This document shows positions 20,800-32,743 of a stretch of DNA of 64,000 nucleotides, in pieces. Position 1 is the stretch's first letter. Each line of letters begins with the position of its first letter. Source of the DNA: Bipolaris cookei (taxonomy: Eukaryota; Ascomycota; Dothideomycetes; Pleosporales; Pleosporaceae); the NCBI GenBank assembly GCA_002286855.1, contig NRSV01000005.1, forward strand, positions 62,001 to 126,000. The letters run 5' to 3'. The position numbers and the translations under genes are program-made. The notes below the pieces were generated by a model. The model made no database searches. It was not told where the DNA came from and was given only the letters and a program-made list of their open reading frames with translations.

Positions 20800-21220
20800 T
20801 TTCTGTTGAGTGAGTAATTATTTGATTCGTTGATTAGTCGGCTAGGACGATGCGACACCATATATATGTACATACAGTCCCAGCCCCGGTGCTGACGCGT
20901 CTCGGCATCCAGGATGTTTGACAGATTCACTTTGTACGGGGCGCTTCGCTTGTAGAACACCTCCTAGAGAACTTTTCAGCCAATCGATTGCGATTGGTGC
21001 GTGCTTAGAAGTCCTTGGCTTTATGCTAAGGCGGCCTCGATGAGGCTGAGCAGCAGGCAGCAGGCAGCATCCCTATTGCGATGCAGCTGCGCCAAAGCGC
21101 CATTTCTTCCATGGGATGCGTTCATCTGGACAAGTCTCCTGTCTCCACGATCCTCTGGTCTGGACTTGGACAATCTGATATAATCGAAATTCTGAGAGTT
21201 CTACAACACTAACCGGCGCC

Positions 21221-22316
21221 ATGGTTTGTGTGATCGAAGCAAATTCCGATGTTACGGGAACAGGGGTAAGTTCGATGACTTTAGTATGGAACTGTACATT
21301 AATCATGGCAAAAGATTCGGGCCTCCATTTATACCTTAAGCCTGGCTTCGGGTGTCTTGACGACCATCATAAAACCAATCGCGGAGCAAGAAGCTCGGAG
21401 TGACTTTCTGCGTGCGCTGGATGCTGCGCTACAAGTGCAGGGCCTTGCGCTGCTCTGCACGGCAATTTACCAGACCATTCGAACGCAATTGACTCTATTC
21501 CACGCTATTTGCGTACTTCACCTTCTCTCCCTTCTTGGAGTAGGTCTAACAGCGCGGGGAAAGTACGGACACAAGGGTCGGGTCCGCCGTTTCGTCCTCT
21601 GGGGGATCAAGGCCATACTATCGGCCGCATTCATCGCTTTTGTCTCGTACATCTGGATAACGGCACCCAAATTCGGAAGTCAACCAGAGTGCAACGCGTC
21701 GACAAAATATGTAGTCTTCTTTGTTAGCATCGATGCGACAAACAACATCTTCCGGTATACAACCATGTCCCTGATGATCTCCATGCTGGTCGCAGCAGTT
21801 TTCGGCTTCATGATTATAGGCGCTTTCTCCGCCATCTTCGCTACGTTCTTTGGCATTCATAAAAAGAGCCGACTAGTGGAGAAAGCGGATGTTGAGATGG
21901 CGAAGAGCATTTTTAGCCGAATCACTGTCAAAGACGGCCAATTACCTGTCAACAATACGTGGAAGTGGATACCCAGCCAACACGATGTTGGATACATGTT
22001 CGCCTGGACTCTGATCAACCTTTACATGATCCTGATGCTCGAGCTTACCATTTCCCGCAATAATCTGAGCGAGGACGAGAAGAGGTGGACGTTTGGTCAA
22101 ATCATTGCCATTTTCTTGCTCTTGGGGGTAGTGGCGGAGGTGTGTAATATTATTTTGGCTCAGATTGATTCAAAACTAGACAAGAAGGCGGAGCAAGGAC
22201 CAGAATTGGAACAAAAGAACGTACGGCAACCGCTGCAGATTCAGGAATCTGGGGACCACTCAAAGACGAAGGAAATGTCCCAGGGAGTCCAAATCGATGA
22301 TGTCGAGACTGAGTAA
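21221..22316 (+). CDS. Seven-helix-type fungal membrane protein (348 aa)
   Basis: CDS join(21221..21265,21315..22316), intron 49 nt. The first exon gives MVCVIEANSDVTGTG, joining IRASIYTLSLASGVL; this N-terminal D-x-T-G-x-G-I-R pattern followed by helix 1 is common in a large group of uncharacterised fungal membrane proteins. Further hydrophobic stretches: LALLCTAIYQTI, LFHAICVLHLLSLLGVGL, AILSAAFIAFVSYIWI, SLMISMLVAAVFGFMIIGA, YMFAWTLINLYMILMLE and IIAIFLLLGVVAEVCNIIL, about seven in total. An acidic hydrophilic tail of roughly 60 residues follows. Function unknown; plasma or organelle membrane location is inferred. Confidence 0.8.
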
Positions 22317-22523
22317 ATGCAAACAGTCCAGCGAGAGATAATTGTTTAACTAACCATTATTCTTCTATAACTACTTAAAGATTTGAACTAACGATTTCAC
22401 TACCTTAGAGTTATACCGGTTTGAGCTTTCCACGAAGAGTGTAACTTACTCTATTGCTTTATCGTATGCCAACATACAAATCCTGTTCTACAGCGCCCGT
22501 ACTGCAATCTCATATCATTTGCA

Positions 22524-22817
22524 TCACTGGCGCAACCCGTTCCTCACTCCACCGGCTTCAACGCCTCGGTCCCTTGCGGCACCATGGCCTTTGGCTCTGG
22601 CGCATCTACTGCTGCAGGACGTTTGCGCTTCTGGCCATGTGTACTCTTGCCTGTGATAGCTTCCTCTACCTACGTCTGCGACCCTTTTAGCCTCTTTCTC
22701 GGCGTTATTAGCCTCTCTTAGAGCCTTCTTAACCGCTTCCAAAGCCTTCGTAGCCTCTTTAGCGGTGTTTTTCGTAGCACGCTCCGCTTTTGCTTTCTTG
22801 AGGTCTTCGTAGCTCAT
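22524..22817 (-). pseudogene. Possible C-terminal fragment of a transposase
   Basis: Frame of 97 codons from ATG 22817. The first 50 residues are Ala/Lys/Glu-rich (MSYEDLKKAKAERATKNTA), as in the basic coiled C-terminal tails of fungal pogo/Fot transposases; the remainder is low-complexity. No catalytic region is nearby. It could also be an unrelated short gene. Confidence 0.35.
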
Positions 22818-23282
22818 CCTTTCGCCGTCCCAGGCTCATCTGACTCAGTTGATCGGCGAGGTTTGGTTTCGTTGTTTATTTGGGCTAAAGCCGATTTTGT
22901 TCTTGGAGAAGGATACGTTCAGCAAAGGATAGTTGGGTTGCTTTGATGTGCTTCTGTTGAGTCTCTTAGCGTCACTGCTCTATCCTCCACTGTTAGGCAC
23001 GCCGAAGGGTACGCGAGTTTCGCGCGCTATCACAGCATATATAGTTATTATGCCTTAGGCGAGCCGTCTAGCATCGTTCCGCTTGCTGAACACCAGCCCG
23101 CCCCTAAACGGCTCAGCATAATCCGTGAGGTAGTAGTAAGCGAAGTGAGCAACGCTATGGCACTGTACACTCTAAAGGATATCGCTGTTGTCTAGATTGC
23201 CGCTGCTTTAAAGGTGCTTCTACAACCTGCCAAGAGTATACGATAACAGCTATTCCTCATTCGCGGATGGGCTCCAGCCTCT
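22818..23282. other. Intergenic, nothing recognised
   Basis: No supported gene or repeat between the transposase-like fragment and the stop of the 774-aa gene. Confidence 0.35.
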
Positions 23283-25762
23283 CTAACCATCCGCTCGCTC
23301 ATTATCGCGGTCATTGTTCCAAAGACTTTCTTCAAAAAGATTCTCAAGTTCGCAGAGATGAAGACCCTGAAATAAACTCCACCCAGACGGCTTCGCGGAC
23401 TGAACACCCAGAACTGGTCGTGGTCCCGCAATGAAAGGACGTACCCGATCCATGCCTAACGTCACGCGATGGAAGTCGAAGGGATTTTCTACCTTAACGC
23501 CTGACCCCGGCACTAGGTATATTTGTTCGCCCTTTGGCATTCTCCCCGGCCACCAGCCATGAACTGAGAGCGCCGGACTGAATTCGATCACATACTGGTC
23601 ACCTTGGACGTCAACGATTCGAGCAGGAAGGTACAGTTGCGAATTGTCAGTAACATGATAATGGAATCGGAAATCCGGGTACATGACGGGTGCCTCAACA
23701 GTGTCGCCGACATGGAAGCAACGATAAGGTCGAACGTCGCACCTGATAATGTTTCTCCGCCATGGTCGCCAGAGTCGCCGCATGCCCTTCCCGAGTTGCG
23801 TCAGCTGCTCTTCGGGAAAGAACAGGTTGCCATCATCTTTCTCATCTGCTTCATCACCGTTCCGTGCTTTTGTGATGTTGGTTTCGTTTTTTTTCGGTAA
23901 ATTGTCCCAATCGACAAACTCAATCTCGTCACCGTCTACTACTGTGACTTTTGAATCGTACCAGAACCCGTCGTACTCGATCTAGCCATTCACAGAATGA
24001 GAATCGCATCTCAAAAGATACACTACGCGGTGTTCTAGGGAGGTACATACCTGAACCTTCTCGCCAACTTTCGGTGGTTGGATGAATACCTTCGACGACC
24101 CCAGAAGTGTATAGTCAAACTCCGGTATGGCAGAACTTGAGGAGTTGTCATTGCCGTGTAACATTTTGTCGAATGAAGTCTTGAGAGGCCTCGTGGAGAA
24201 TAGGACAGAAGTGGAACAGCTACATGCCGCAATAATATACTCTCCACCGTAACATGCCTTAAACTCGGTGATATGAAGCTCGCTGCTCCAGGCATAATCG
24301 CCCGAGTCCAGCTCATGCCGGATAGATAACGCAGCACCAACAGAAATGCCTCCAATCGGACGAACTTGCTTTGAGAGACTCTTGCGCTCGATTTGGCCAG
24401 TTTCCAGATAACGAACGTAAACGTGAACGTCTCCGGCAGGTTCATTGAAGTAACCGAAGAGGGTATCGTCGCTTGATTCCATGACCTCTTGTCCGGTGAC
24501 AATTCCAAGTTCATCAGGTGTTGGAACGGCCACAATTTGAGCAGATGTCCACCCAATGTGAGCAGATGGAGACTCGATTTCCGCCGGCAAGGCAAGATCG
24601 CCGGACGCTCTTTCACATTCGACAAGCGTACCGTAGCCTGCGCTTTCGAGGGCCAGACTTCTCAGTGTGTCGGATAAGGAGGAGTCGTGAATCAATCTGA
24701 AATAATCCTGAGGTTTGACGTAGCCCTTGTGCAGCGGATCGAGAGCGGATCGAAGAGCCGGGAGCCAGAGAGGCCGGATTGTGGAAAGACGACGTGTGCC
24801 GTTTTGGTCGATGGAGTAACGAGATCCTCGTAGACGAATGTGGTCGATGTTTCCCGTTTCAAAAATCCCGGTCGGTATCATTTTGAGAAGGAAAGACGAT
24901 TCTACCTCGTGTACGAAGCGTGCCCAAGAAACGTAAAACGTCTGTTGAGAAAGCGACATGTTAGTATGTTACGGCGACATGGAGAATAGAAGGAAAGGGT
25001 GTGGGATGCTTTAAGCGTCATTATTACCTCATAGCGAAGAGCCGAGGCGTTGAGTTTGTCTTTCTGGAATCGATCCTTCCAAAACGATGCTCCTTCTGGG
25101 TTCTGCGCTTGATAACTTTGAACAACTAATGTGTCGGGAAACAGAGTAGCCTCCTCGAGCTGTCGCTGAAGGTGTTTGCATTCGTTCATGAGATCTCCAA
25201 CCATCCGGTCGATGCTAGCGAAATCCGTCCTGAAGTCAAGGTCCAGCAGATTCTCATGCAGAGTAGTGTTTTTTGCGATGGGTGATTTAGGAGTTTCCTT
25301 CCCATTGGACTTTCTCTGGTGCTTTCGGACGTCGGAGAGAAATGAAATAGACAGTGTGCTAGACATGTTGTGAAGTTGTTCGGCCTTATGCCGAATCTCG
25401 GCGAGAATGTTAGGGATCCTACTGAAAGTCCACGCCCGCTTGGCAATTTTTTTACTATTCATCCCTGTCTTCTGAGTCACAGCTGTCGCTCCAGCAAGTT
25501 CGATACCTAGAGCCTTTGCACAGCTTGTGCATGACTGTGCAATACCTTGCAAGATATCCAGTATGACCACAATCTCTGAAGAATGGGTCTTGATGATGTC
25601 CTCGTTCTCCGGCTCCTCAAACACCTTCAACAGAACTCGAAGATTGGCGGTGAGAAGCAGAAGGTCATCGGTAGCTTGGTTGAGAGAGTCGAATCGAGTC
25701 TTAATTTCTGTCCCCAGCTTGATGAGGATGTTCAATGTGGAAAGGATGTCCGAGAGCGACAT
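23283..25762 (-). CDS. Fungal STAND-N-like protein with large C-terminal region (774 aa)
   Basis: CDS complement(join(23283..23981,24051..24941,25028..25762)); introns 69 and 87 nt, both phase 0. The N-terminal 240 residues are helical with heptads (SDILSTLNILIKLGTEIK, LLLLTANLRVLLKVF) and resemble the fungal N-terminal domain placed before STAND/NLR or kinase modules; no NTPase motif follows. The C-terminal part has two segments that look like small Tudor/Agenet-type barrels: VQIEYDGFWYDSKVTVVDGD and FHVGDTVEAPVMYPDF...LYLPARIVDVQGDQYVIEF. That reading is from pattern only. A possible role is recognition or scaffold in heterokaryon/stress signalling, but there is no direct evidence. The gene is intact, well spaced and GC-normal. 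Confidence 0.78.
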
Positions 25763-26319
25763 GGTGATATTGTGGCGGTGGTGGGTTTCTGGCAGCTAGT
25801 GATCTGTCCCGTGGTTACTGCGGGCGCAACGCAACAACCCACTTAGGTTTGACTCCAATGCAGAACAAAAGTTTTGCTGTATTGGTGTGGGGGACAGTTT
25901 ATCTGTAGACTGATTTATGAAGCCAAAAGGTGCGATAGTATTTATGAAATGGCCGATAAGGGAGACGTAATTTAGAAAAGGGAACGGATTGTATCCTCTT
26001 GTTAGGACCGGACACCGGTAAAAAAATTGGGAGGTGAACCGACAGATGATGAAATCACGGCGTGATTGTACACAGTGTCGCACTTGGGTGTGAATGATGA
26101 TGTTATAATGAACTTGATGCCAGGAAGCAGATTGTATGTTCCTGTGTGTGCCGCTACCCGAGATTACTAATGCACGTTGTTCCTCCATCCCCACCCAACA
26201 AAAATGGGACACTTTTAGATAAGTTAGCAAATCTTAATATGTTAAAAGGAAAATGCCGCCTTAAATTCTTAATGATATATAAAATGATTTTAAAAGTGAT
26301 TAGTAGATAACGTACCTCA
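25763..26319. other. Promoter region, nothing recognised
   Basis: About 550 bp between the 774-aa gene start and the LTR fragment. A 144-codon minus frame (25796-26230) has no family and is not called. Confidence 0.35.
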
Positions 26320-26430
26320 TGTTACAAGTAACAAAGAAGGATTCTCTCCTTGACAAGGGACGGCGAGGTTGGAAGCCAACCACGTCCACATCAGAAGGTA
26401 ATGATCATTGCGGGGCGAGGATCATGTGAC
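26320..26430 (+). mobile_element. 5' fragment of the same LTR family
   Basis: TGTTACAAGTAACA and the following 110 bp match the start of the LTRs at 12960 and 32744 (shared TTCTCTCCTTGACAAGGGACG with 32744, and GTGAC near the end), then similarity stops. It lies about 200 bp upstream of the SET-MYND gene and could affect its promoter. Confidence 0.7.
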
Positions 26431-26635
26431 TGTAATTATTTGTTGTGATGGAGCAGTGATATTGCTTGGTCGGGTGCTTAGGTAATGGGGACACAATTAT
26501 TTTTGATTGGGTGGGGGTGGCCAGGCTCCTATGATAATGCCTTGGCCTGCGTCACACAACGTAAGAAAGCCCCCCGCCACAGGACAGTAATTTCCTCGCT
26601 TCCTCACGCACACACTCACTTTCTCGTCCGATCCT

Positions 26636-28176
26636 ATGGAAAACTGGCTGAAACAATCTGGAGCGTCAGGCTTAAACGGCCTCGAGCTTGCCGACTTCTC
26701 AGATACTGGCCGCGGTGTCAGAACGCGGCGGCGATTCGAGGAAGGAGAAAAAATTCTCACAATTCCACATCGCGTTCTCTGGACAGTCAAACACGCATAT
26801 GCTGACCCCCTCCTTGGGCCAGCCCTTCGCTCTACGCGGCCGCCTTTGTCTGTCGACGACACCCTGGCTACGTATATTCTCTTTGTCAGATCGTGCGGGT
26901 CGGGATACGATGGCCTGCAAAGCCATGTGGCGGCGCTGCCTGCAAGCTACACTTCGAGCATCTTCTTTACTGAGACCGAGCTGGAAGTTTGCGCGGGAAC
27001 TTCACTCTACACTACCACGAAGCAGCTGGATCGCCAGATCAAGGACGATTATAAGGGATTAGTAGCGCGACTGTTTGGACGACATCGAAAACTGTTTCCA
27101 CCCGACAAATTCACCATCAAAGATGTAGGTATTACAACATGCGAAAAATGCTGTGAATCAGTTACTAACACTTATTTCCTATCTTTCAGTACAAGTGGGC
27201 TCTCTGCACCGTATGGAGTCGTGCGATGGATTTTCAGCTGCCCGATGGAGATTCAATTCGACTTTTGGCCCCCTTCGCGGACATGTTGAACCACTCGTCC
27301 GAGGTTAAACAGTGTCACGCCTACGATGCCTTGTCTAGAAATCTCTCTGTTCTTGCCGGGAAGAATTACGAATCGGGAGATCAGGTGCGTCCGTCTTGTT
27401 TTCTAATGCTACTACATAATTAGTGCGCTTACCTAGAGGTATTCTTCCAGGTTTTTATCAATTATGGGCCTATTCCAAACAATCGCCTTTTACGTCTCTA
27501 TGGGTTTATCGTGCCCGGCAATCCCAATGACAGCTATGATCTCGTTCTCATGACGCATCCCATGGCGCCATTTTTTGAGCAAAAGCACAAACTCTGGTTA
27601 TCGGCTGGGCTCAATTCGACCTCTACCATTTCTCTTACTCTCACTGATCCGCTACCAAGAAGCGTCCTTCGATACCTCCGTATTCAACGGCTGCACGAAT
27701 CGGATCTTGCTATCATAGCGGCTCATCAAAGCGATGCTGCAGTTGAGAAAATCAGCGATTCAAACGAAGTGGAAATCCTGCAGTTTTTGATAGAATCAAT
27801 TTCTAGTCTTCTCGACGGTTTCGGAACTCAACTCGAAAAGCTAGAAGAGCAACTCGCAGAGGGGTTCTATTCCCCGGGAGGGAACGCATGGTCGGCGGCG
27901 CACGTCAGCTTGGGTGAACAGCGGGTGTTGAGGTTGACGAGAAAGACAGCGGAGGATTTGTTGGCGGCAGTAGAGAGCGGAAGTGGAAATGGGAGGGGCC
28001 TGTTGTTGGCACCGGCCCAATGCGCGAATTGCGAAAACGTTTCTGTGCAGTTGATGCAGTGCGGAAGGTGTAACAAGGTCATGTACTGCGGGCGGACGTG
28101 CCAGGTCGCCCATTACAAAGAGCACAAGGCGATGTGTCGGGCTATAGCTTCTAAGAATAGTTCTAACGAGAATTAA
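26636..28176 (+). CDS. SET-domain protein methyltransferase with MYND finger (469 aa)
   Basis: CDS join(26636..27124,27190..27384,27451..28176); introns 65 and 66 nt. Likely an S-adenosylmethionine-dependent lysine methyltransferase of the SETD6/RKM-like group. The SET parts are split as usual: GRGVRTRRRF near residue 25 (cofactor loop), ADMLNHSSEV near 190 (the NH core) and VFINYGPIPNNRLLRLYGF near 230 (the conserved Tyr). A helical substrate-binding region follows. Residues about 415-455 form a MYND zinc finger (CANCENVSVQLMQCGRC, MYCGRTCQ, HYKEHKAMC), which usually binds protein partners. All key residues seem present, so it should be active. Substrate unknown; the MYND finger after, not inside, SET differs from SMYD proteins. 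Confidence 0.9.
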
Positions 28177-28790
28177 AAGAGAAGTTCTGGCTAGCCTGTA
28201 AACAACCTTCGAAAGAAAATCTTGAGCCCAACTCTCACTACAACACAAACTTTGTGCAACTTTAGTATTCACTAGTCGGACCAAGATGTGTGGCTATAGA
28301 TTGTGGGGGAATAGAAGCGTTCGATGACGTAACATCTCTGATGGTTGGAGATGGGTCAGCCTTTTCCATCAGCCTTCTGGGGCGGTGTTCAAAAGCTTAA
28401 GCAAGCTAGGCCTCCACAAACTGGAATAGCTATGTGGGGCACTCATATTGGCTGCGCTCATAGATATGTATGCGCTGGCAATAAAGAAAGTGAAGTATAT
28501 CCACCGGTGTCTCATTTGCTGTAAAACAGACAAACAGACAGGCTTCTTCCACCTATACTTCTGTTCTAACCATTTTCGGCACTATTAATATTAGGCTAGG
28601 TATCCGGGTTTGCCTAGCTGACGTAGCAGTAGCAGCAAAGTAGATTGACTTAGTCTAGCAAAACGACAACAGCATTATATAAGTTGCCAGAAAAACGACC
28701 TCCGCTCTTAGCCTCGTCAAGCTGAAGCTGGGCTACAGCTGCTCCGGCGAGGATTTTGTTTAGCACATGAATAGCAGCGAGCGGTCCATT
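28177..28790. other. Intergenic, nothing recognised
   Basis: About 600 bp with no supported gene or repeat. Confidence 0.4.
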
Positions 28791-30349
28791 CTAGTTGGCA
28801 TCTTGTCTATTTCGGCTGGGTTTTAAAGTGTCCCTTTGATAAAAATAGAGTTTAGCAGCTTTGGGATTTAGGTACCCCAAACCTGGGCCCATGACATCGT
28901 AACCGAGGCCAGGAGTCTTGTCGACCCAAAACACCATTGCAATGGGGCAGAGCAAGCTCGCTGTTGCTGCGAAGTAAGGTCTAATGATCTGCACTGCTTG
29001 AACTATCGGACGAATCGACAAATCCGGGGACGTCTTTCCAGGGTTGTTGAGTGAGTAATTGTTCGATTTCTTTCTTACGAAGCTCCAGTGCATATGTACT
29101 CGTCTGAAGGCCGCGCCACAGGGGCAAGAGCGGCACCATGCTCTCACTAGGCTGCTCTTATCTACTAGTCCTACGCGCCATGCAAGCTGCATCTTCTTCC
29201 GCAGACTTGCTGCCATCCATACGCTGAGTTGGTATTCAGCTTCCGTGTGATCGCCACCGGCAGGCTTGACCTCTACGCAGGAGAAGAGGGCGGTCGTCTT
29301 CGTAAATGCGTCAGCCATGTGACTTACGATGGGGTTGCCCGCGGTTCTCAGGCGATCGTATAGGTCTTGGAAGCCTGGAGATGGTATGTGAGAGAAGGGG
29401 AGTGTGAAGTCGGCTTTGCGATCGAGGGAGCGGGGTTTTCCAGACGCGTCGGGGACAAAGGAAAGGAATTTAGTAGCGATTTCCTGGGACTGTCTGCTCG
29501 GAGATCAGCATTGAGTGCTAACAATTAAGCAAAGGGTTGCTTACATGCTCTGGAGCCAGAAATTCCCCTCCCCTTCAAGGCTCATCGCGAGTTTCACTAG
29601 CGGCTGGATCACATCCATGCACCACACGTTCTCGTCGCGGCCCCTTGACCGGCACACCCGTGCATTCAGCCAGGTCTTTTTCACCTTACGCAGCACATAT
29701 GCTAGTCTTTCACGCTCATTGCCGCCAACATCCTGATACAAGAGGCTACGTGCTGTGCTCTGGTCCCAAGCATGCCGCTCAATCCTTTGGTATCCAAAGT
29801 CCTGGTCTTCCTCGATTGGCTCCTGCAGCCACCCTGGTATCCAGCCGCTGTCCAACCTGTCTTCCAGTTGCTCCATGACATTCCTCACTCTCCGCGGCGG
29901 TATCTTTAGCCCTGAACTCGGTTCCGTTATCGGAGGAGATGTGGAAGCCTGGACAGCAATGTTGTCGCGGGACGGGTGCCGGCTTGGCTGCTAGGCGGAC
30001 TGAAGGTGTTCCTCTCATTGAGCATGAGCGCGCTCGTATTGAAGCCGCTCTGGCCGCGGATACGCTGTGGGTAGGTGTCAGTATCGCACCTCGGATGCAT
30101 GGGACTGGTGGTGCGTGCCGACATTGTACAGGTTACGGGCGCAGACGTCACACGCTTCCGCTTCAGCGATGGGTGGTTGTCAGGCGCAACGGCGGGGACA
30201 GATCGTTCGTCCGGGCTGAAGCTGGCTTGGAAAGCTGCTCGATCCAGCCTTTCACGCGTATTGTCTTCACGGTAACAATTGAGGGCGAGGTCTGATGCAA
30301 GACACTCGACGTGGCTGATTGTGTTGTCTTGGAAACGGAGGTAAAGGGC
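28791..30349 (-). pseudogene. PD-(D/E)XK nuclease-like fungal protein, damaged
   Basis: Minus-strand parts: an N-terminal low-complexity frame (about 29927-30349, with SLKRKRVTSAP), then a frame shift near 29960, then exon about 29545-29996 (NVMEQLEDRLDSGWIPGW...), a 51-nt intron 29494-29544, and exon 28791-29493. The last exon has RKADFTLPFSH and, after it, CVEVKPAGGDHTEAEYQLSVW, the D...ExK pattern of the fungal PD-(D/E)XK-like domain family, abundant in repeat-rich regions. No ATG opens the N-terminal frame and the C-terminus after HMHWSFVRKK looks foreign. I judge it disrupted; nuclease activity is unproven for this family. Confidence 0.6.
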
Positions 30350-30748
30350 ACATTAGAGTGTTCTTACAACCACGAAAGTGCAACAACCGAATAATAAATG
30401 TGAGACGCCATAATGTACTCAAAAACTAACAAGATTCCAGATTAATTGCAAAGTCTTAAGGCGAAGTGGGTGTATATCTGTGCTTTGATTATTGGAAGTG
30501 CGTGCTTCCTGCGAAGTCTTGTTGTTCTTGTCCGTGCAGGATCTTGCGCAAAGGGAGTGGGCAGCTCAGACCGGGTCACATGGTGGCGGTTCGGCCGCTC
30601 TTGAATCAGGGATCCGAAACAAATTTGGTGTGCTAACTAATCCAACCTCAGACCTCAACATTAATTCTGCCAACTTTCGCAAACACGTTGACTGCGAACC
30701 CGTCCATAGTTGCCTTCCAGAGCACCTAAAAGATCCAAAGAGTTTAAA

Positions 30749-31717
30749 ATGCCTCAACCCTACCCAATCGTAAACGCTTTACCGCGGAAGAAGCTGCCTC
30801 TCTGGTATGAACGCGTCTACCGCGCCGTGGCTGTCAGAGAGATCGAAAGTGAGGGGCGCCGGTCTAGTTATGGACCATATCCAGAGGATTTTGATGAAGA
30901 TATTTCAGAACTGGAATCGGAAAGCAGTGGTGCATGCCACTGTGCCTCGGATACTTCAGAATGCGAATGCGATCTTGACGAACGCGATTTCATGGATGAG
31001 GATTCTGTGTACGCTGGTTCCGATGCGGAATGGTACCCGGAGTATAAGGAAATGCGAGAAGAGCGGAAAAGGCAACTTGTTGAACTTCGCAAAGATCACG
31101 AGCGTGCGATTGAGTATCACAAAGCTCGGGAAGATGAAGTGGAGAGAGAATGGGCCAAGCTTAAACAGAATAACACGCGAGGCATACAGGACCAAAGGCT
31201 AAACCTCGAGCTGGCTCATTTCAATATATACTCATCTGATTTTGCCCGGTGTCAGGACATAGAATATGACCATCAGACATCATACATTGAGTTCTACTGG
31301 CCGGATGAACTTGGTGAACGGACCAACAAGCAGACCGTGGGACACATCTATATCGATCCAAATATCACACCCAGCCTGGAAGTTTTCGAAGCACCTGAAT
31401 ACGCTGACCAGCCTAGTGTCGATATTGGTGTGGAAGGCAGTGACGAGAATATTTCCGTCACATTTATCAATCAACATCTACTGAAAATGGTTGCCCCTCG
31501 ATCTATCGTATGCCCGCTACCTCCTCCGTCCAACACTCCGGAACTCTTCGAATTTGTCGGTATCAGCAGACATTTCAAGAACAAGAGGACGAATCAGGAG
31601 AAACAGGAGCGGGAGGAGGCAGAAGCAAAGCGCCGGAAGCAGCGCGACAATTCTCCAAGAGAATCCTGGTTCGAGATGAATCATCCCATGGGCTCATGGG
31701 CTCAATCTTCATGGTGA
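30749..31717 (+). CDS. Acidic coiled-coil hypothetical protein (322 aa)
   Basis: Single exon from ATG 30749 (MPQPYPIVNALPRKK); the longer frame starts at TTG 30710 and is not used. Residues about 45-100 are very acidic (EDFDEDISELESESS, DLDERDFMDED). A charged helix follows (EMREERKRQLVELRKDHERAIEYH). A central folded-looking part with aromatic residues (SYIEFYWPDELG, VGHIYIDPNI) comes next, and then a Lys/Arg/Glu-rich C-terminal helix (NQEKQEREEAEAKRRKQ). No known domain. Composition suggests a nuclear or chromatin-associated protein, but that is a guess. Confidence 0.65.
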   Translation: MPQPYPIVNALPRKKLPLWYERVYRAVAVREIESEGRRSSYGPYPEDFDEDISELESESSGACHCASDTSECECDLDERDFMDEDSVYAGSDAEWYPEYKEMREERKRQLVELRKDHERAIEYHKAREDEVEREWAKLKQNNTRGIQDQRLNLELAHFNIYSSDFARCQDIEYDHQTSYIEFYWPDELGERTNKQTVGHIYIDPNITPSLEVFEAPEYADQPSVDIGVEGSDENISVTFINQHLLKMVAPRSIVCPLPPPSNTPELFEFVGISRHFKNKRTNQEKQEREEAEAKRRKQRDNSPRESWFEMNHPMGSWAQSSW

Positions 31718-32743
31718 TACATTTAGGCTGGACAACGCTAGAAATAGAGTGAGATCAATGAGCGTACGCACCATTTGTTAGTCAGCTAAACCATCACATG
31801 AGATAGGTAGGTTTATCGCAACTGCCGTGACATATTGGCTCAACAAATTTTACTCTCCTTTGCTCAAAGCATCTAGCTATGGGAACCATCCCACGTATAG
31901 ACGCCGGCGTTTACGTCACGGTTTGCCTAGTCAGCTGTTTCCAGCAGCGCCCTTAGTCAGATGATCTGATGTGTGCCGCCCGCATTCTACCTTATCCGGT
32001 GCCTCTCCATCTCACCGTATCCCCTTCAACGAGCTGAGACTAGATATCAGCTGCTGCTTAGTCTATGAATCGGCGTTAGTGGACTCGAGAAGCATGAGGG
32101 CGCGGTGGGGCTTAGTTAGGTCTTTTATTTAGTCAGCGGAGAGAACAACAGCAGGTCTTAGAGGGCGTCGTAACGGCATTGTAACGGCTTGGAATCACGA
32201 CCATCTTAGTAGCCCTTACGCATACAGATCCGACATAGATCCGACCACGATCCGAATTAGATCTAGACTAGTAGGTGTAAGTAACTGTTGTCTGACATAG
32301 TTGTTCTGTAGATTTTTGATATCCTCTCGTACCAGGCTTGTAGGCGTCTATCGAATCTAAGGTCCTTTGGTGTCCCACGCACTCCCATATGCCTCTAAGT
32401 GACTCTACGTCCGACACGGATTCGATTGTCTTACCTGCGCCGTTACAACGCCGAGGCAGGTCGAGGTAAAGGTGTTAAGGATACGAGTAATCAGATACGG
32501 TATTGTAAAGTCGACAGGGAAGTCACGCTAAGAATGTTAAGCAGATAAGAGCCTAAAGAGCCTGAAGAGCCTAAGTGACTATTCTGAGAGTATCTAAGCG
32601 GTGCAATGGCTATTGGCGTTGTTGTGGTAGAAAGTGCTACTGGTGTTCCGCCACGGCGGTTGTTCCGTTACGATTGGATGGACGTTACTTAGCTTTGGGC
32701 GTTGCGCACCTCCCCGCCCCCCCCCCCCGACGAATCACTGGGG
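31718..32743. other. Gene-free kilobase before LTR
   Basis: No supported gene. The plus strand carries disconnected frames and a run of 12 C at about 32717-32728, a likely place for length error. It may hold eroded internal sequence of the adjacent LTR element, but I cannot show that. Confidence 0.35.

Noticed and set aside
20676..20960. 94-codon minus frame of Lys/Ala/Pro-rich repeats
   Set aside because: It is made from the 20-bp minisatellite, whose period breaks the frame; no gene support.
32717..32728. Run of 12 C as a functional motif
   Set aside because: Most likely a simple homopolymer next to an LTR, prone to length error.
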